IMG/VR virus record: IMGVR_UViG_3300035670_011573 | Span: 113,933-177,932 of that record | Origin: a virus | Strand: one strand, 5' to 3' | DNA length: 64,000 nucleotides | In this document: piece by piece, positions 7,983 through 18,889 of the stretch | Position numbering within the stretch: position 1 is the first letter of the stretch | Layout: each line of letters opens with the position of its first letter | Notes under the pieces: model-generated | Seen by the model: the letters and a program-made list of their open reading frames with translations, nothing else | The model's database searches: none | Told to the model about the DNA's origin: nothing | Translations under genes and position numbers: made by a program

Positions 7983-10900
7983 TTACAGAAAATTGGGGTT
8001 GATCCTCACATCTTCGAGTCCGGGCAGCCCCAACGATATTATCATACAAAGTAGCTCTTTCTTCCTCAAATTTACTTTATTAAAATCTTCGCTGTAGCCT
8101 AAGAAGTCATTTGCTTCATTTTCATTATCTTCATCGTCTAGGGTAGCAATTATATAATCAATATATGCTCTTAAGTTTTTTCCCATAGTAGTGTAAAAGG
8201 TACCTACCGTTTTTAAAAGACTACCCGGTTTGGTGGGTGAGGTACTTCTTCCAGCATTAGCAAAGTCATTTATATTAGCAATACGACCCCCTGAACCGGC
8301 TGGATTAACATATCTTATCACTGTGCCGGCATCATTATCATCATTTTGGATAATATCAAAATATTTTCCTGGTGATCTAAACCATTTTTTAAGTCTATCA
8401 CTTACAGAGCTCAACTCTGGCGGGGTTCTTTCTGCAAAGATTGAATTTACTGTATTTTGTATATAAAACTTTCCTTCTGGAACACCACCCTCTGCTTCGG
8501 AACGTGGAACCATTTTTTCAAACAGATCTTCAACTGTTAATCCGGTACTGGATCTTTTTTCTTTTACACTTGGAATCTCGCTAAAAATACCAGCAAGTTC
8601 ATCTAGTCCAAATACAGAAACAATAAATCTTAGCAATCTTTGTTTTTCATCATCATCTAGTTCTGCTCCACGAATAATTGGATTTTTGATTATCTTATAA
8701 CAAGTAATCGGATCCTCTAGTGTAACTCTTACATGTGGATATTTTATTTTGGGATCTTCTTTCTTAAAGAAAGATTCGCCACTAATGATGCTGGCAGGCA
8801 TATTTTTGATAAAACTTACTGTTTTATCAAGCTCACTTTTAATTTCTTTATATAAATCAGTCTCTGCTGCTTTCTTATCCCTTTGAAGCATCTCCTCTAA
8901 TTGTTCAGAATGCTCTATAATTAGATCTTCTAGGTCGGCAACAGAATAAGAATATAGGCTTTGCTCACCTGAACTTCTACCTATTCTGATCAAAATAGAA
9001 ATATCCAGTGGTTTATCTTCAAAATTCACTACAATACGCCTGCCTGTTAGAATGACACCCTTGGAATCGCCAAGATTAGTCTCTTTCTTTTGTACATCTA
9101 AGGGTATATTAAAACCTACCCAATTCCAAGTTGTTTCACTGCGAGTAGGTGGCCAAGCAATTTGTGTTGATGCCCTAGGTGTTCTTGTACCAATTTGATG
9201 TCGGCTGGTATTTAGCCCAGTCATTGGGGAATCTGGTGATTCCTTATTAGTATAAAAGTTTAGTTTTTTAAACTTATACTTCAGGCCTTCGGCTGTAAAG
9301 TTATCATTAATAAATTTTAAATAGTTCAAGTCCTCGGAGTTAGTGTCAAGTTGATTGTACAGACCAATAAAATTATCTATTTTAGTTTTAAATATACTAT
9401 CTATAAGTCCCTTTAATTTTGTAGAAAGATCATCAAGTATAATATCATGATAACGTTTTATTTCAGCATTATCGCTAGTATTCATATAATTTATTAATTC
9501 TGAAAATGATTCTTCCCCACCTTTTTCAAATAATTCAAACACTTTCTCTTTAAATGCTTCTGTAAAAATAATATTCTCATCAGCAAGTAATTTTTTAATA
9601 GCAAAATCAAGCAAATTATTATCTTCATCCTCTTCCAAACCCAGGGCCAATATTAGCTTTTTTTGATGTGATGGATTTTGAGAGATTGCCATTAAACATT
9701 CAAAAATATTATTTTTATGTGCTGCTACATCTTTTTCTTCACTAGAATCATCAAGCTTCATATAATGTTCTATTAGCTTTGACCATCCTACCGAGGTAAC
9801 GCCAAGCTCATTGTTTAGATGATAGTCAATAGCGCTTCTGCGATCCTCAAATATTTGATATTTTCCTTCTGAGCCGTAAACAGTAAAGCGCTCCTCTTGC
9901 TTTAGATAATCCAATATACTTGACGGATTTTCTCTGTCTACAAAAGGAATCCAATCCCAACCAAAGACTGTTTCGCTATATTCGCCTGGAATAAAATTCA
10001 ACGTTGTAACTGGCATTATGCTATTAACGGTATTTAAGGCGGTTGATACCAGTGCGCTTTGTGGAGCCTCAGAATTCATCGCCCTTAATCTTCCCAAAAT
10101 ATATTCTTTTGCAGCAAGCAAATTATCAGTATCAAATATCTCTGTATTGATAACATCCACTATGTTGTTAGTCGTTTCAGTAGGAGGTGATATTGATTTG
10201 CTTAGCTCAAAATAAGCCATATCTAGGTTAGTGCAATATTTTCTATATTTATTGGTTAATTTTCTTAATTTAGAATTATCTTTTTTCTTTTCATTAATAA
10301 GCTCATTATGTTGATTTCTCAATTCATTAATAGCAAGCTCTAGCTCTCCCTTAATATTCTCGAGCGATTCCTTAACAAGAGTCTCTATTTCTTGTGATGT
10401 TTTATCACCACTTAAAACAGTTAAAATATCATTAACATAATCATCTGGAATACTTATTCCACAATAATAATTCGACTCCTCATCGTATCCAAAATACTTA
10501 GAGATAATTTCATTTAGTTTCTTAATTATATTTATGACATAGACAACAGAAAGTATGGCATTGTTTTGTCTAGCAGTCTTAATCGCAGGCAATGCCTTGG
10601 CTTTATCATGTGTACCTTGTAAGAATTTTGTGAATTTATTCTTATCTAAATTTAAAGTTGTCAATAACAAGGAGGTTGCTTCTTGTAACACATTAGAAGA
10701 CTCTATTTCTTGTATACTTATCTGTTCTAAAAAGGTAACCCAAGACCTATTTGGGTCACCCTCATCATTGGTAACAGAGTCAATATTTTGTATGACCTCA
10801 TTGACTGCAATAATTGCTTTTTTAATTGCAGTAGTCAAAATTAACTTTGACATAGATTCATCAAAGGTAAAGCTACTGATATCAAAAATATTTTGCTTTA

Positions 10901-13900
10901 TCCAGATTCCAATCTCACCAGTTATTTTTTCAATCTCTTCTATAATTTTATTACCAAAGAATTGATTGTAAAAATCAACCTTTGATTTTTGAGGCATTCC
11001 TTCTTTAAATTTAAAGACCTTACCATCAAAAGCCCTTCTTAAAGTTTGCTTTAGTGAGATCTTTATTTCATCGGGAATGGAGCTATTGACAGAAAAGCCT
11101 TCAATAAGTTCATCTAGTAAGTTTGTTGATAATGCTGAGCGACTGTACGCTTCAAAAACATGAATTACAGCAGACATTACTTTACTAAAATTTTCTAATT
11201 TTTCAAAATAAATGGGTCCTGTAACAGGAGAGGTGGATTTTATCGTACTTTTAGTACCAGGGACTGCAACATTACTCTCTTGGAGTTTCTGCGCGGCTTT
11301 TGCATAGACATCCAGTCTTCCAGTTTCCTCCCTGTCCCCTTCCCCTGATGGTGCCGCACCAAATATATCACCTCCGCCATAGTCATCAGGGCTGCCCATA
11401 CTTCCCATACTTTCCGCACTCTCTAAGGCTTTACGCATGGTTATGTCACCACGACCGCCACCACCATCCTCATCTTGTTCTTCACCGCCATCTATACTTA
11501 GAGTTGCTGCGCTTGCCTCCGTTGCAAAGTAAGTATATTCTTCATGGGTGCTGGGATGCTCATAGCTAAATCCTGAAGGCCAAATACTTGCTAACGAGCC
11601 GGGCGGATACTTAATAAAGATATATGGCTGATTTGTATCATCAATAAAAAACTTTAAGAGATATTTTACTTGGTTGTTTTTAACATTTGGAAAAACAGTA
11701 CGCTCTCTTGGATCTTTACTAACCCATTCGCTATACAAAAGTCTATTTTCCATCGGAAATTTTTCCATTAATGCAGTGGTATCCGCAAGAGCCAACCAGC
11801 CTTGATTTAACACTTCCTGACTGTTTTGCTTACCAGACTTCTGTGTCAAAAGAATATTGTTTGAATCGTTAGTCTCATATGCAGCATTTCCCTCACCAAA
11901 CTTAAGGCTATGACCTACATTAAAAATATGTCCAAATGGGCACTTTAGATTTAGGCTTTGTAATATGCTACCTTGTGCTATCTGTCCAGCCGCAGTTTTG
12001 AGAAGCATTTCTTTAATCTTCTGAATTCGAATTTTATTAAAGCTAGTCTTTGCTAACTCTAACTCACTATCTTTTGCAGCTTTAAAATTAACAAAATCTT
12101 GATGTAAGGTCATTGCATCTTGAAAGTCCAGACCGTTTGAGACTAATTCATTAAATAATTCAGTATACTGTCCTTCATCCTGGCTAATCACTTCAAGAGT
12201 TTTTAGAATAAAGAACTCACTATTGTCATCTTTAACGAATGATGACAAAGAAGTAGGTGCGCCACAGACCCTAAATGTAATAGTTCCTGGCTCCAAATCT
12301 TTTAAAGTTCCATCAGGATTTGTTGGCTTGATGAAGCTTTCTGTACCTGCCGGACCTAATTTGGAAAAAGCCATTTTAGGATGTTTATACTCAGTTAAGT
12401 TAGTTACATTTTCAATATGAGCTGTACAGGCAAAATTAGTTTTAGAAAATTTAAATCCACCACGTAGAAAGCTTTTTGCTAATTCAATCTGCGCAGCACT
12501 CCTTTCATTAGACCAAGCTTCTGAACCAGGTATAATTACATTCTTACTTGCTTCAGTAAAATTATTGATTCTTTTCTTGGCGTCAGTTGGGTGTTCTACA
12601 CCACTCCAGCCAAAACTCACACCGACGTTATCTGAAAGGTATGTGCTAGAGTTTGGCTCTACCTTTGCTCCGCAAAAAGAACCGGAAGTGCCTTCAGAAT
12701 CAAAAGGGCACTCAACAAACCTGTCCCTGATAAAGATAGGGCCGCTAAGTTTTTCTGCGCCCACAGCAAACAAAGCCCCAGCTCTGCGATGCCAACCTTC
12801 CTCTTGAAGTTCTGAATTATTACTTTGTAATAAAGTATTAATTTCACTCCAAGTTTTGTTGCCAGTGTAGTTTCTAACTTTGTTCCTTTCTCTTTCACGG
12901 TCATAAAATGATTCATTAAGTACTGGCCAGCCTTCCTCCTTATTTAATAAATTTAAATCAACTAGGTTACCAGTTTTTTTATCAAAAATAGAAAAAAGTG
13001 GGACCTTAATGCCCTCTACACCAGCATAGTCTTCCTTTTTCTTCATCCGATTGGCTGTCTCAACCCAAGCAAAGCATACAGGGCATTTCTTTTTTGTAAT
13101 CGTTTCATCTTTGTTTGCAATAGCACGAATAGAGTTTCTCTTTAAGATTAAGTCATTAAGTTTGACGCTGTCAAGATAGTTATTTGATCCAGAAGGATTA
13201 TCTAGGTTGAAGAAGCTTTCATTTTTAGCATTTAAATATGAAAAAGCACTGTTCTTAAACGAACCTAGAAAGAACTCTAAGTTTTTTTTGTTGACAATAG
13301 TCCTACCAGGAAGATTTGATAATCTAACTAGCTTGTCATTATCTTCACCAGAATCATCCGCCTGAGTTAAAACCCAGGTATTATAACTTGCAAGTAGTAA
13401 GGCTACGTTTTGAAAGTTTTTAGCTATCGAGTTGTCTTCAAATATTTTTCTTGAAACACAAGAGTTTTTGAATTCAATTATTAACTTATCTAAGCTTGGG
13501 TCTGAACTCTTTTTTCTTAATTCAAGAAGTATGCTGTACGCTTCTAAGTCTAAGGTTTTAATTTTAAAAACCAGATTATTAACCCTGCGCTGGTATGAAT
13601 AAAGATCGATATTATAAGCTAATGTTTTAAAGCTACTTCTCCCTTGCAAAGCAGCCACTAGTTCTTGATTAATGCTAGAAATTTCCTGACCAAAAGAGAA
13701 TACCATATTAGATATATTTTCTTGAATAATTCCAATTGGCTCAGTCCTTATGTAGGCATTATTAAAATTTTGAATAGCATTATTCAACCGTGGGTTGTTT
13801 TCCAATTCTTTTTTAATATCAAGAAGGCCAATTCTGGAGGTAATATCGTCTTCTTCCGTTGTCTTTGATGCTATTTGTGGCAGGTTTAACTTATCTCGCA

Positions 13901-16010
13901 TCAAATTAAACTGCTGAACCATATCTACTTTGTAGAGGCCCATTTCAGCAAAATTCTTTAACCATTGTGGAATTGATTCAGTCTCCCGTTTACCTGCAAG
14001 CAATTCTATGATCATAGAAATTTTCTCATCCTCTTCTACGGAGGAAGGTGAACGTCCGCTAACTTGTAAAATCTCATCTACTTTTTTAATGTATTCAAGA
14101 TATGAATCATTAAGCCTAATTGCCTCCCTAAACTTATTTTTCAATTCTTTATTAAACTCATTAGGCACAGTATTTTCTGGTTTAGAAGAGGTGTGATCCT
14201 TACTGTATTGTCCAATCCAGTAGGGATACTTCTCACCACTGAGGCCATCATTCTTAACAATTTCAAGGCATTGATTAGGAAAGTTAAGCCCGCTACTAAT
14301 CCCGTATGAACTTAGTTTCTCATCAAACTTTTCCTGATTAGTAACTCTTTTACTTCTTTGAATTTCTCTATACTCTTCCCTCGGCCCCTGGGTGTTAAAA
14401 TCTTCTGGATTAAACTTTAGTTCTATAAAATATTGAGATTTTTCTCCGCCAGAATCTTTTATTCTAGAAAATGCTTTATTATAGATCTTATCTTTTAATA
14501 ATGAATAAACATCTTTAAAATCTCCAGCCAAAGAATCTAGCCATACTGGAACTTGTTTATTTGCACAACCCAAGATAAAAAAGATGGCTTCTAGCATCTT
14601 CTCTTTATTATCTTCAGACAGCGCAACTGTAATATTCTCAATAAGTGTTTTAACAATTGTCCGGGTGTCATCGCTATGTTGTGCTTTAAACTTTTCAATA
14701 AATGCACTTAATTTACTAAAATCCCCCGCAGGCTTCTTCCTTGTAGCCCTTCCTCTTCCAGATGGTCTACTCCCTGCTGTTTCTTGTCCACTTGGTTGAG
14801 GTATTGTCTTCTTTATTTTTTCAACCAAGGGAGCATTTCTATTTGTATTTAAAATAAATAATTCTTCTGGTGCAAGCCCAGCCGCTTCCCCCTTGGCTTC
14901 CTCATATTCTGAATTTATCTCTTCTGTATTAATCTGCTTATCCCTAAGCCTATCAATAATTTCTAAAAACCAACCTGGTTTTTCTGGAGTGGTTGACATG
15001 GCAATAATCTTTGCTGCAAACTTCATTTTTTTAACAACAAAGCTTAATCTTTCTGATTCTATCTTTGAAGAAATGCTGTTGCTAGCAATCTCTCGTATAT
15101 CATCTGGCAAGCTAGAAATATCTTCACCACTAAGCACCTCGGAAATAAGATCCTCTAAATATCCATAGAGTTTATTGTCACCAACCTTTTCTTCAACGAC
15201 AATGGTTTCTGGTACGGCCTGACTAGTTTGTCCTTTAAGTGGATTAAAAGTAAGGCTCTTGCCCTTGGTCCTTGCTTTATCAGCAGTTAGCGGCTGATCA
15301 CCTGGCTTATCGGATTCAATTTTTCCATTGAAGTGAAGTTCTGATAGGGCATTTTTACACCAGGTAAGTGCCGATTCTGTTTCTTTTTTCAAGAACTTAT
15401 TGCTAGATTCCGAGATGATTTTAATATGCTTCTTCATATCTTCCAAAATTTTACTTGCTTCTCCAAGAAGTCCATCTTCAAACTTCAAGGATTCATAAAA
15501 CTCCAAGTCCCTTCCTCCAAGTGCGTTAGCCTGACCTACGTATTCTAAAGGTTCCTTTACTCCATATAGGTCTTTTAGTCCCGCAACCTGTGCAGCCCGA
15601 TCTTTGCTTTTAGTTAAAAAGTCAATAACGTCTATATATTCAGGTTTTTTTTCTGGGGTTACAGCGGGTGAGATTGGTGCAGGTGCTTGAGGTGTAGCCT
15701 TTGAAGCCCTGCTTGGTAATGCACCAAGCGCATCTCTTATAGAGGCTTCTGTTTTTTGACGTAAAGTTTCTTCACCAATAAAATCTTTTGAGATTGTTAA
15801 AAACGTACGAACCATAGGTGGGTCGTCTTCTAAGACTTCAGAAACAGCCTGTTCAATTGTTTTGTCAGAACCTAAATTATTTTTGATTTCAATAATGGCT
15901 TGAATATATTCTGATTTGTCCGATTCACTCAGCCTAGCAAATGCACTTGCTAGGGAACCTGAGTCTTTAAATCCAATAACTTCTTCTGTTGCCATCTTGT
16001 AAAAATTCAT
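7983..16010 (-). CDS. giant protein of 2675 residues, unknown function (candidate virion component)
   Basis: One uninterrupted frame of 2675 codons, starting with ATG after AGGGTGAATAA. No polymerase, helicase or peptidase motif is recognised. The N-terminal 450 residues contain low-complexity Pro/Lys linkers (KATPQAPAPISPAVTPEKK; GRGRATRKKP). The middle third has cysteine pairs that look like zinc sites (KKCPVCFAW, VECPFDS, SFCGAK, LKCPFGHIF). About residues 1480-1540 are an acidic, Gly-rich disordered segment (EDGGGGRGD, YGGGDIFG). The C-terminal half is helical and lysine/glutamate-rich. There is no signal peptide or obvious membrane helix. Size and position in the late-looking run suggest a structural or injected virion protein; this is inference. 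Confidence 0.85.
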   Translation of the reverse strand: MNFYKMATEEVIGFKDSGSLASAFARLSESDKSEYIQAIIEIKNNLGSDKTIEQAVSEVLEDDPPMVRTFLTISKDFIGEETLRQKTEASIRDALGALPSRASKATPQAPAPISPAVTPEKKPEYIDVIDFLTKSKDRAAQVAGLKDLYGVKEPLEYVGQANALGGRDLEFYESLKFEDGLLGEASKILEDMKKHIKIISESSNKFLKKETESALTWCKNALSELHFNGKIESDKPGDQPLTADKARTKGKSLTFNPLKGQTSQAVPETIVVEEKVGDNKLYGYLEDLISEVLSGEDISSLPDDIREIASNSISSKIESERLSFVVKKMKFAAKIIAMSTTPEKPGWFLEIIDRLRDKQINTEEINSEYEEAKGEAAGLAPEELFILNTNRNAPLVEKIKKTIPQPSGQETAGSRPSGRGRATRKKPAGDFSKLSAFIEKFKAQHSDDTRTIVKTLIENITVALSEDNKEKMLEAIFFILGCANKQVPVWLDSLAGDFKDVYSLLKDKIYNKAFSRIKDSGGEKSQYFIELKFNPEDFNTQGPREEYREIQRSKRVTNQEKFDEKLSSYGISSGLNFPNQCLEIVKNDGLSGEKYPYWIGQYSKDHTSSKPENTVPNEFNKELKNKFREAIRLNDSYLEYIKKVDEILQVSGRSPSSVEEDEKISMIIELLAGKRETESIPQWLKNFAEMGLYKVDMVQQFNLMRDKLNLPQIASKTTEEDDITSRIGLLDIKKELENNPRLNNAIQNFNNAYIRTEPIGIIQENISNMVFSFGQEISSINQELVAALQGRSSFKTLAYNIDLYSYQRRVNNLVFKIKTLDLEAYSILLELRKKSSDPSLDKLIIEFKNSCVSRKIFEDNSIAKNFQNVALLLASYNTWVLTQADDSGEDNDKLVRLSNLPGRTIVNKKNLEFFLGSFKNSAFSYLNAKNESFFNLDNPSGSNNYLDSVKLNDLILKRNSIRAIANKDETITKKKCPVCFAWVETANRMKKKEDYAGVEGIKVPLFSIFDKKTGNLVDLNLLNKEEGWPVLNESFYDRERERNKVRNYTGNKTWSEINTLLQSNNSELQEEGWHRRAGALFAVGAEKLSGPIFIRDRFVECPFDSEGTSGSFCGAKVEPNSSTYLSDNVGVSFGWSGVEHPTDAKKRINNFTEASKNVIIPGSEAWSNERSAAQIELAKSFLRGGFKFSKTNFACTAHIENVTNLTEYKHPKMAFSKLGPAGTESFIKPTNPDGTLKDLEPGTITFRVCGAPTSLSSFVKDDNSEFFILKTLEVISQDEGQYTELFNELVSNGLDFQDAMTLHQDFVNFKAAKDSELELAKTSFNKIRIQKIKEMLLKTAAGQIAQGSILQSLNLKCPFGHIFNVGHSLKFGEGNAAYETNDSNNILLTQKSGKQNSQEVLNQGWLALADTTALMEKFPMENRLLYSEWVSKDPRERTVFPNVKNNQVKYLLKFFIDDTNQPYIFIKYPPGSLASIWPSGFSYEHPSTHEEYTYFATEASAATLSIDGGEEQDEDGGGGRGDITMRKALESAESMGSMGSPDDYGGGDIFGAAPSGEGDREETGRLDVYAKAAQKLQESNVAVPGTKSTIKSTSPVTGPIYFEKLENFSKVMSAVIHVFEAYSRSALSTNLLDELIEGFSVNSSIPDEIKISLKQTLRRAFDGKVFKFKEGMPQKSKVDFYNQFFGNKIIEEIEKITGEIGIWIKQNIFDISSFTFDESMSKLILTTAIKKAIIAVNEVIQNIDSVTNDEGDPNRSWVTFLEQISIQEIESSNVLQEATSLLLTTLNLDKNKFTKFLQGTHDKAKALPAIKTARQNNAILSVVYVINIIKKLNEIISKYFGYDEESNYYCGISIPDDYVNDILTVLSGDKTSQEIETLVKESLENIKGELELAINELRNQHNELINEKKKDNSKLRKLTNKYRKYCTNLDMAYFELSKSISPPTETTNNIVDVINTEIFDTDNLLAAKEYILGRLRAMNSEAPQSALVSTALNTVNSIMPVTTLNFIPGEYSETVFGWDWIPFVDRENPSSILDYLKQEERFTVYGSEGKYQIFEDRRSAIDYHLNNELGVTSVGWSKLIEHYMKLDDSSEEKDVAAHKNNIFECLMAISQNPSHQKKLILALGLEEDEDNNLLDFAIKKLLADENIIFTEAFKEKVFELFEKGGEESFSELINYMNTSDNAEIKRYHDIILDDLSTKLKGLIDSIFKTKIDNFIGLYNQLDTNSEDLNYLKFINDNFTAEGLKYKFKKLNFYTNKESPDSPMTGLNTSRHQIGTRTPRASTQIAWPPTRSETTWNWVGFNIPLDVQKKETNLGDSKGVILTGRRIVVNFEDKPLDISILIRIGRSSGEQSLYSYSVADLEDLIIEHSEQLEEMLQRDKKAAETDLYKEIKSELDKTVSFIKNMPASIISGESFFKKEDPKIKYPHVRVTLEDPITCYKIIKNPIIRGAELDDDEKQRLLRFIVSVFGLDELAGIFSEIPSVKEKRSSTGLTVEDLFEKMVPRSEAEGGVPEGKFYIQNTVNSIFAERTPPELSSVSDRLKKWFRSPGKYFDIIQNDDNDAGTVIRYVNPAGSGGRIANINDFANAGRSTSPTKPGSLLKTVGTFYTTMGKNLRAYIDYIIATLDDEDNENEANDFLGYSEDFNKVNLRKKELLCMIISLGLPGLEDVRINPNFL

Positions 16011-16026
16011 TTATTCACCCTGTTTT

Positions 16027-17391
16027 CTATTTTAGTAACTTAAAGTCTTCTTTTATTTCTGATATTTTAGAGTTGATTATACTAAAAATTTCTGAAAGTC
16101 CCTCTTCCTCGGATCTAGTTTTTGCGGATAGGATTCTAGAATTAGGCGAAATATTAATAAAATCTGTTTTGTGGTTATTTATCTTTTGTATTATTTCTTG
16201 ATTATTCAAATCTATTTCTTTATCCAAAGAAAGATTTAGACCAACCAAATCAAACAAAAGTTTTCTATCTAAATTATTTTTGGTTAAAGATAACAGCTTC
16301 CAGAACGGATACATTAAAATAGATTTATAATAGATTTTTTTCTTACCCAACATTGCTTTGGTGTTGGAGAAGGAATTATCAAAAAGATAACTAATATCTC
16401 TTCCATCAACTTGAATATCCTTATAAAGCAAGGTCATCTTTTCGTTACCCTCTCTTGGTATAGGTAATAAGATTCCAAAAACTTTATTTTGTATCATCCT
16501 TTCTTCATCTTTATGAGGGCTAATTACTATTGTTTTTTTAGAATCAAAAAGTAAGTTACCTAATAATGGCCTGGATAGGAGTATTCCAGAATCATGGGCT
16601 GGTGAAGGAAACTTTCTCCTATTAAATTTTGAAAAATCTAAAACATTCTGCAATGGATGAAGCTTATTAAGATAATAATTCTCGCCCATAGTTCCCTTTG
16701 TTAAGGATGGTAGTATATCTAAGGACTCATTATAATAAGAAAAAATTTCTTCATGAAGCTTTTCAATAAGAAGATCCAAATCAGATTCTTTTAATCCTTC
16801 TAGGCTTTGAATAGTTGATAATTTTCTCTCAAGCACTTTGCCGATACAATATAATGTGGTTTGGATCCTTGCTCGTTTTTTTGCAAGGGTCACCGGTTCT
16901 ATCTCCATTAGACTATGAAGATTTTTCTTATCTAAGATTTTCTTTTCTACTTCAAAGCTGGTTCCGTTCTTTACCGCTTGTTTTTTTGCTAAATCATGAT
17001 AAATTTCATAATTTTGCACGGGATTAACTTCTTGTATTTTGGTGGTGGTATAGTCCAAGACTATTTTTTTTAGATACTCAACCTTAGACCCGATCCTAGA
17101 AGCTATTTCAGCCTTATCATTTTCTAGATGATAAGGCTGAGGAATATTATAAGTTTCATAAAATTGTTTTCTCGAAGTGCGATAAATAAGTATGGCTGCA
17201 GCAACATCTGCAGCATCTTCAAAATTCATATCTTCTAATGGTAAGTTAACAAACTCTCTTTCGATATCCAAAATTCTTTTGTGAGAATTGTTGGGTGATT
17301 TATGTTTTTCTAAGATTGATATTTTATAAAAAGATATATTCTTTTCATTCTCTATATATCTTAGTACTTCACCCCTGGCCTCTTTCAACAT
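16027..17391 (-). CDS. hypothetical protein, 454 residues
   Basis: No family is recognised. The protein is mixed alpha/beta and basic, with one region, about residues 265-370, containing alternating hydrophobic strands (GILLSRPLLGNLLF, KVFGILLPIPREG). It has no signal peptide or zinc site. It overlaps the sigma-factor gene by 23 bases and is followed after 16 bases by the 2675-residue gene, so the three form one transcriptional block. It may work with either neighbour, but nothing in the sequence says how. Confidence 0.75.
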   Translation of the reverse strand: MLKEARGEVLRYIENEKNISFYKISILEKHKSPNNSHKRILDIEREFVNLPLEDMNFEDAADVAAAILIYRTSRKQFYETYNIPQPYHLENDKAEIASRIGSKVEYLKKIVLDYTTTKIQEVNPVQNYEIYHDLAKKQAVKNGTSFEVEKKILDKKNLHSLMEIEPVTLAKKRARIQTTLYCIGKVLERKLSTIQSLEGLKESDLDLLIEKLHEEIFSYYNESLDILPSLTKGTMGENYYLNKLHPLQNVLDFSKFNRRKFPSPAHDSGILLSRPLLGNLLFDSKKTIVISPHKDEERMIQNKVFGILLPIPREGNEKMTLLYKDIQVDGRDISYLFDNSFSNTKAMLGKKKIYYKSILMYPFWKLLSLTKNNLDRKLLFDLVGLNLSLDKEIDLNNQEIIQKINNHKTDFINISPNSRILSAKTRSEEEGLSEIFSIINSKISEIKEDFKLLK

Positions 17392-18139
17392 CTAAATACT
17401 CCGGTTCAGATTCTTCATTGCCAAATTTCTCTGTTCCATCATCCACACCAAAGATTGTCCGAAAGGATCTTTTGTTTGCCAGCTTTTTCAACCGCATAGA
17501 AGCTGCCCATCCAGATAATCCAACCTCATCCGCGGCGTCCTTAATCGAATAATCCTTAAAATAAACAAGCTCAATAATCTTGCGAGTTTTATAATCTAGT
17601 TTTGCACAAATTTTCTTAATAGAAGATTCAAATTCTGATTTATCATATCTAGTTTTAAAAACTGCACTATCTGAGCCAGGGGTGCCTTCTTCTGCAATAG
17701 TATTTTCAAAAAGGACAGAATCTGCTTCACCCTGACCTTGTGACTTATTGGCTTGAAATTGGCTAAAATTAATTTCTTCTCTAATTCTTTTTATCTTGGC
17801 TGTACCTTCATCTTTTGCTTGAAGCGCGAAGGCATCATTAGACATCTTATTTTCACTACGCAAAAAAGAAATCTTCTTATTATGAATATGCTTGTGCAAG
17901 AAGGTACTCAGCTTTACATCCCGGTGTGGATCGAATGCTTTAATCCCTTCAATTGCAATTATAGATAATTCGCTTTTTGCATCTTCAAATTTAAAACCAG
18001 GAATATACATGGTAGACGCATACTTGTTAAGTAAGGGATCAATCTTTGCTAGAATCTTGTCAAAGCCTTCACCTGTATTCGTATCTACATAGAAGGTATC
18101 ATCATAAACATCAACATATGCTCGATATCCTCTTTCCAT
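17369..18139 (-). CDS. RNA polymerase sigma-70 family sigma factor
   Basis: The 256-residue protein has a region-2-like segment (about 30-98) with EDAKSELSIIAIEGIKAFDP and STFLHKHIHNKKISFLR, which corresponds to core binding and -10 recognition. A region-4 helix-turn-helix (about 170-225) has LDYKTRKIIELVYFKDYSIKDAADEVGLS. Regions 1 and 3 are essentially absent, replaced by an acidic, Gln-rich linker (about 105-165), as in phage late sigma factors such as T4 gp55. It would redirect host RNA polymerase to phage promoters. It overlaps the following 454-residue gene and follows the Fe-S nuclease gene by 10 bases. Confidence 0.88.
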   Translation of the reverse strand: MERGYRAYVDVYDDTFYVDTNTGEGFDKILAKIDPLLNKYASTMYIPGFKFEDAKSELSIIAIEGIKAFDPHRDVKLSTFLHKHIHNKKISFLRSENKMSNDAFALQAKDEGTAKIKRIREEINFSQFQANKSQGQGEADSVLFENTIAEEGTPGSDSAVFKTRYDKSEFESSIKKICAKLDYKTRKIIELVYFKDYSIKDAADEVGLSGWAASMRLKKLANKRSFRTIFGVDDGTEKFGNEESEPEYLDVERGQG

Positions 18140-18149
18140 TCAGCCTCCA

Positions 18150-18881
18150 TTAAACATCCCAACTGTTTTGACACAAACTCTGATAATCACACCAATTACA
18201 CAATATAGATGGTTTCTTCTCCCATTCAATATTGGTATCAATAGATTTACCAACACTTAAAACTTTTTTTACGGTATTCTCATAATCTTTTTCGGCAAAT
18301 TCATAGTCCAACGTGTCACACTTGTGCTTCAATAAAACATAAGCACCACTAATTTTTTCAGCATCAGGATAAATTTCCTTTATTGCTAAAGCATATAATA
18401 ACAATTGAAAATTAGATAAATATTTTGGATTTTTATTGGTTTTGTAATCTACAACCTTATATTCGCCAGGTCCAACTTTATCGATCCTGTCAATAAAACC
18501 ACGAACTGTATATTCGCCAATTTTAAAATCAAAGTTTAACTCATTAGCAATAACTTGTGGTAATCCTGTTGCATTAATCTTGTCAAGATATGACTTTAAG
18601 ACTTCTTTAAGCTCAGGTAGTTCTGGTTTTAAAATATCCATATCAAATTCTGACAAGGCCAACTTAAAACAATCCCTCATAATTGTAGGGTACTCCGTTG
18701 GGCCTCTTACGTTTTCACATAAGTCTTTATGGAATAACTCTAAAACACGATGGGCGCATTTTCCAAACTCAAGATGGCTCCAATCTTGTTCAGCCACCTC
18801 TGGCTTTTCAATATATTGATAGTGGTATTTTTTGGGGCACTTTTCGTAAGTACCGATTGAAGATGCGGAAAGTTTTATCAT
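18150..18881 (-). CDS. PD-(D/E)XK nuclease with Cas4/AddB-type Fe-S cluster
   Basis: The 243-residue protein starts with SASSIGTYEKCPKKY (C15). It has the nuclease core FGKCAHRVLE (motif with catalytic-site His), VRGFIDRID and the DYKT signature (VVDYKTNK), then a QLLLYALA motif typical of RecB-type nucleases. It ends with three more cysteines, CNWCDYQSLC (228, 231, 237). C15 plus these three is the 4Fe-4S arrangement of Cas4 and AddB. The family degrades single-stranded DNA ends. No CRISPR array or other cas gene is present, and its neighbours are the sigma factor and SbcCD, so a role in phage recombination or DNA processing is most likely. Confidence 0.9.
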   Translation of the reverse strand: MIKLSASSIGTYEKCPKKYHYQYIEKPEVAEQDWSHLEFGKCAHRVLELFHKDLCENVRGPTEYPTIMRDCFKLALSEFDMDILKPELPELKEVLKSYLDKINATGLPQVIANELNFDFKIGEYTVRGFIDRIDKVGPGEYKVVDYKTNKNPKYLSNFQLLLYALAIKEIYPDAEKISGAYVLLKHKCDTLDYEFAEKDYENTVKKVLSVGKSIDTNIEWEKKPSILCNWCDYQSLCQNSWDV

Positions 18882-18889
18882 TATAGCCC

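Noticed and set aside
12659-12916. An 85-residue minus-strand frame inside the giant gene
   Set aside because: It is in another frame of the same strand within a 2675-codon gene, without a ribosome binding site.
18150-18881. Calling the Fe-S nuclease a CRISPR Cas4
   Set aside because: No repeat array or other cas gene is seen; Cas4-like folds are common in phage recombination.
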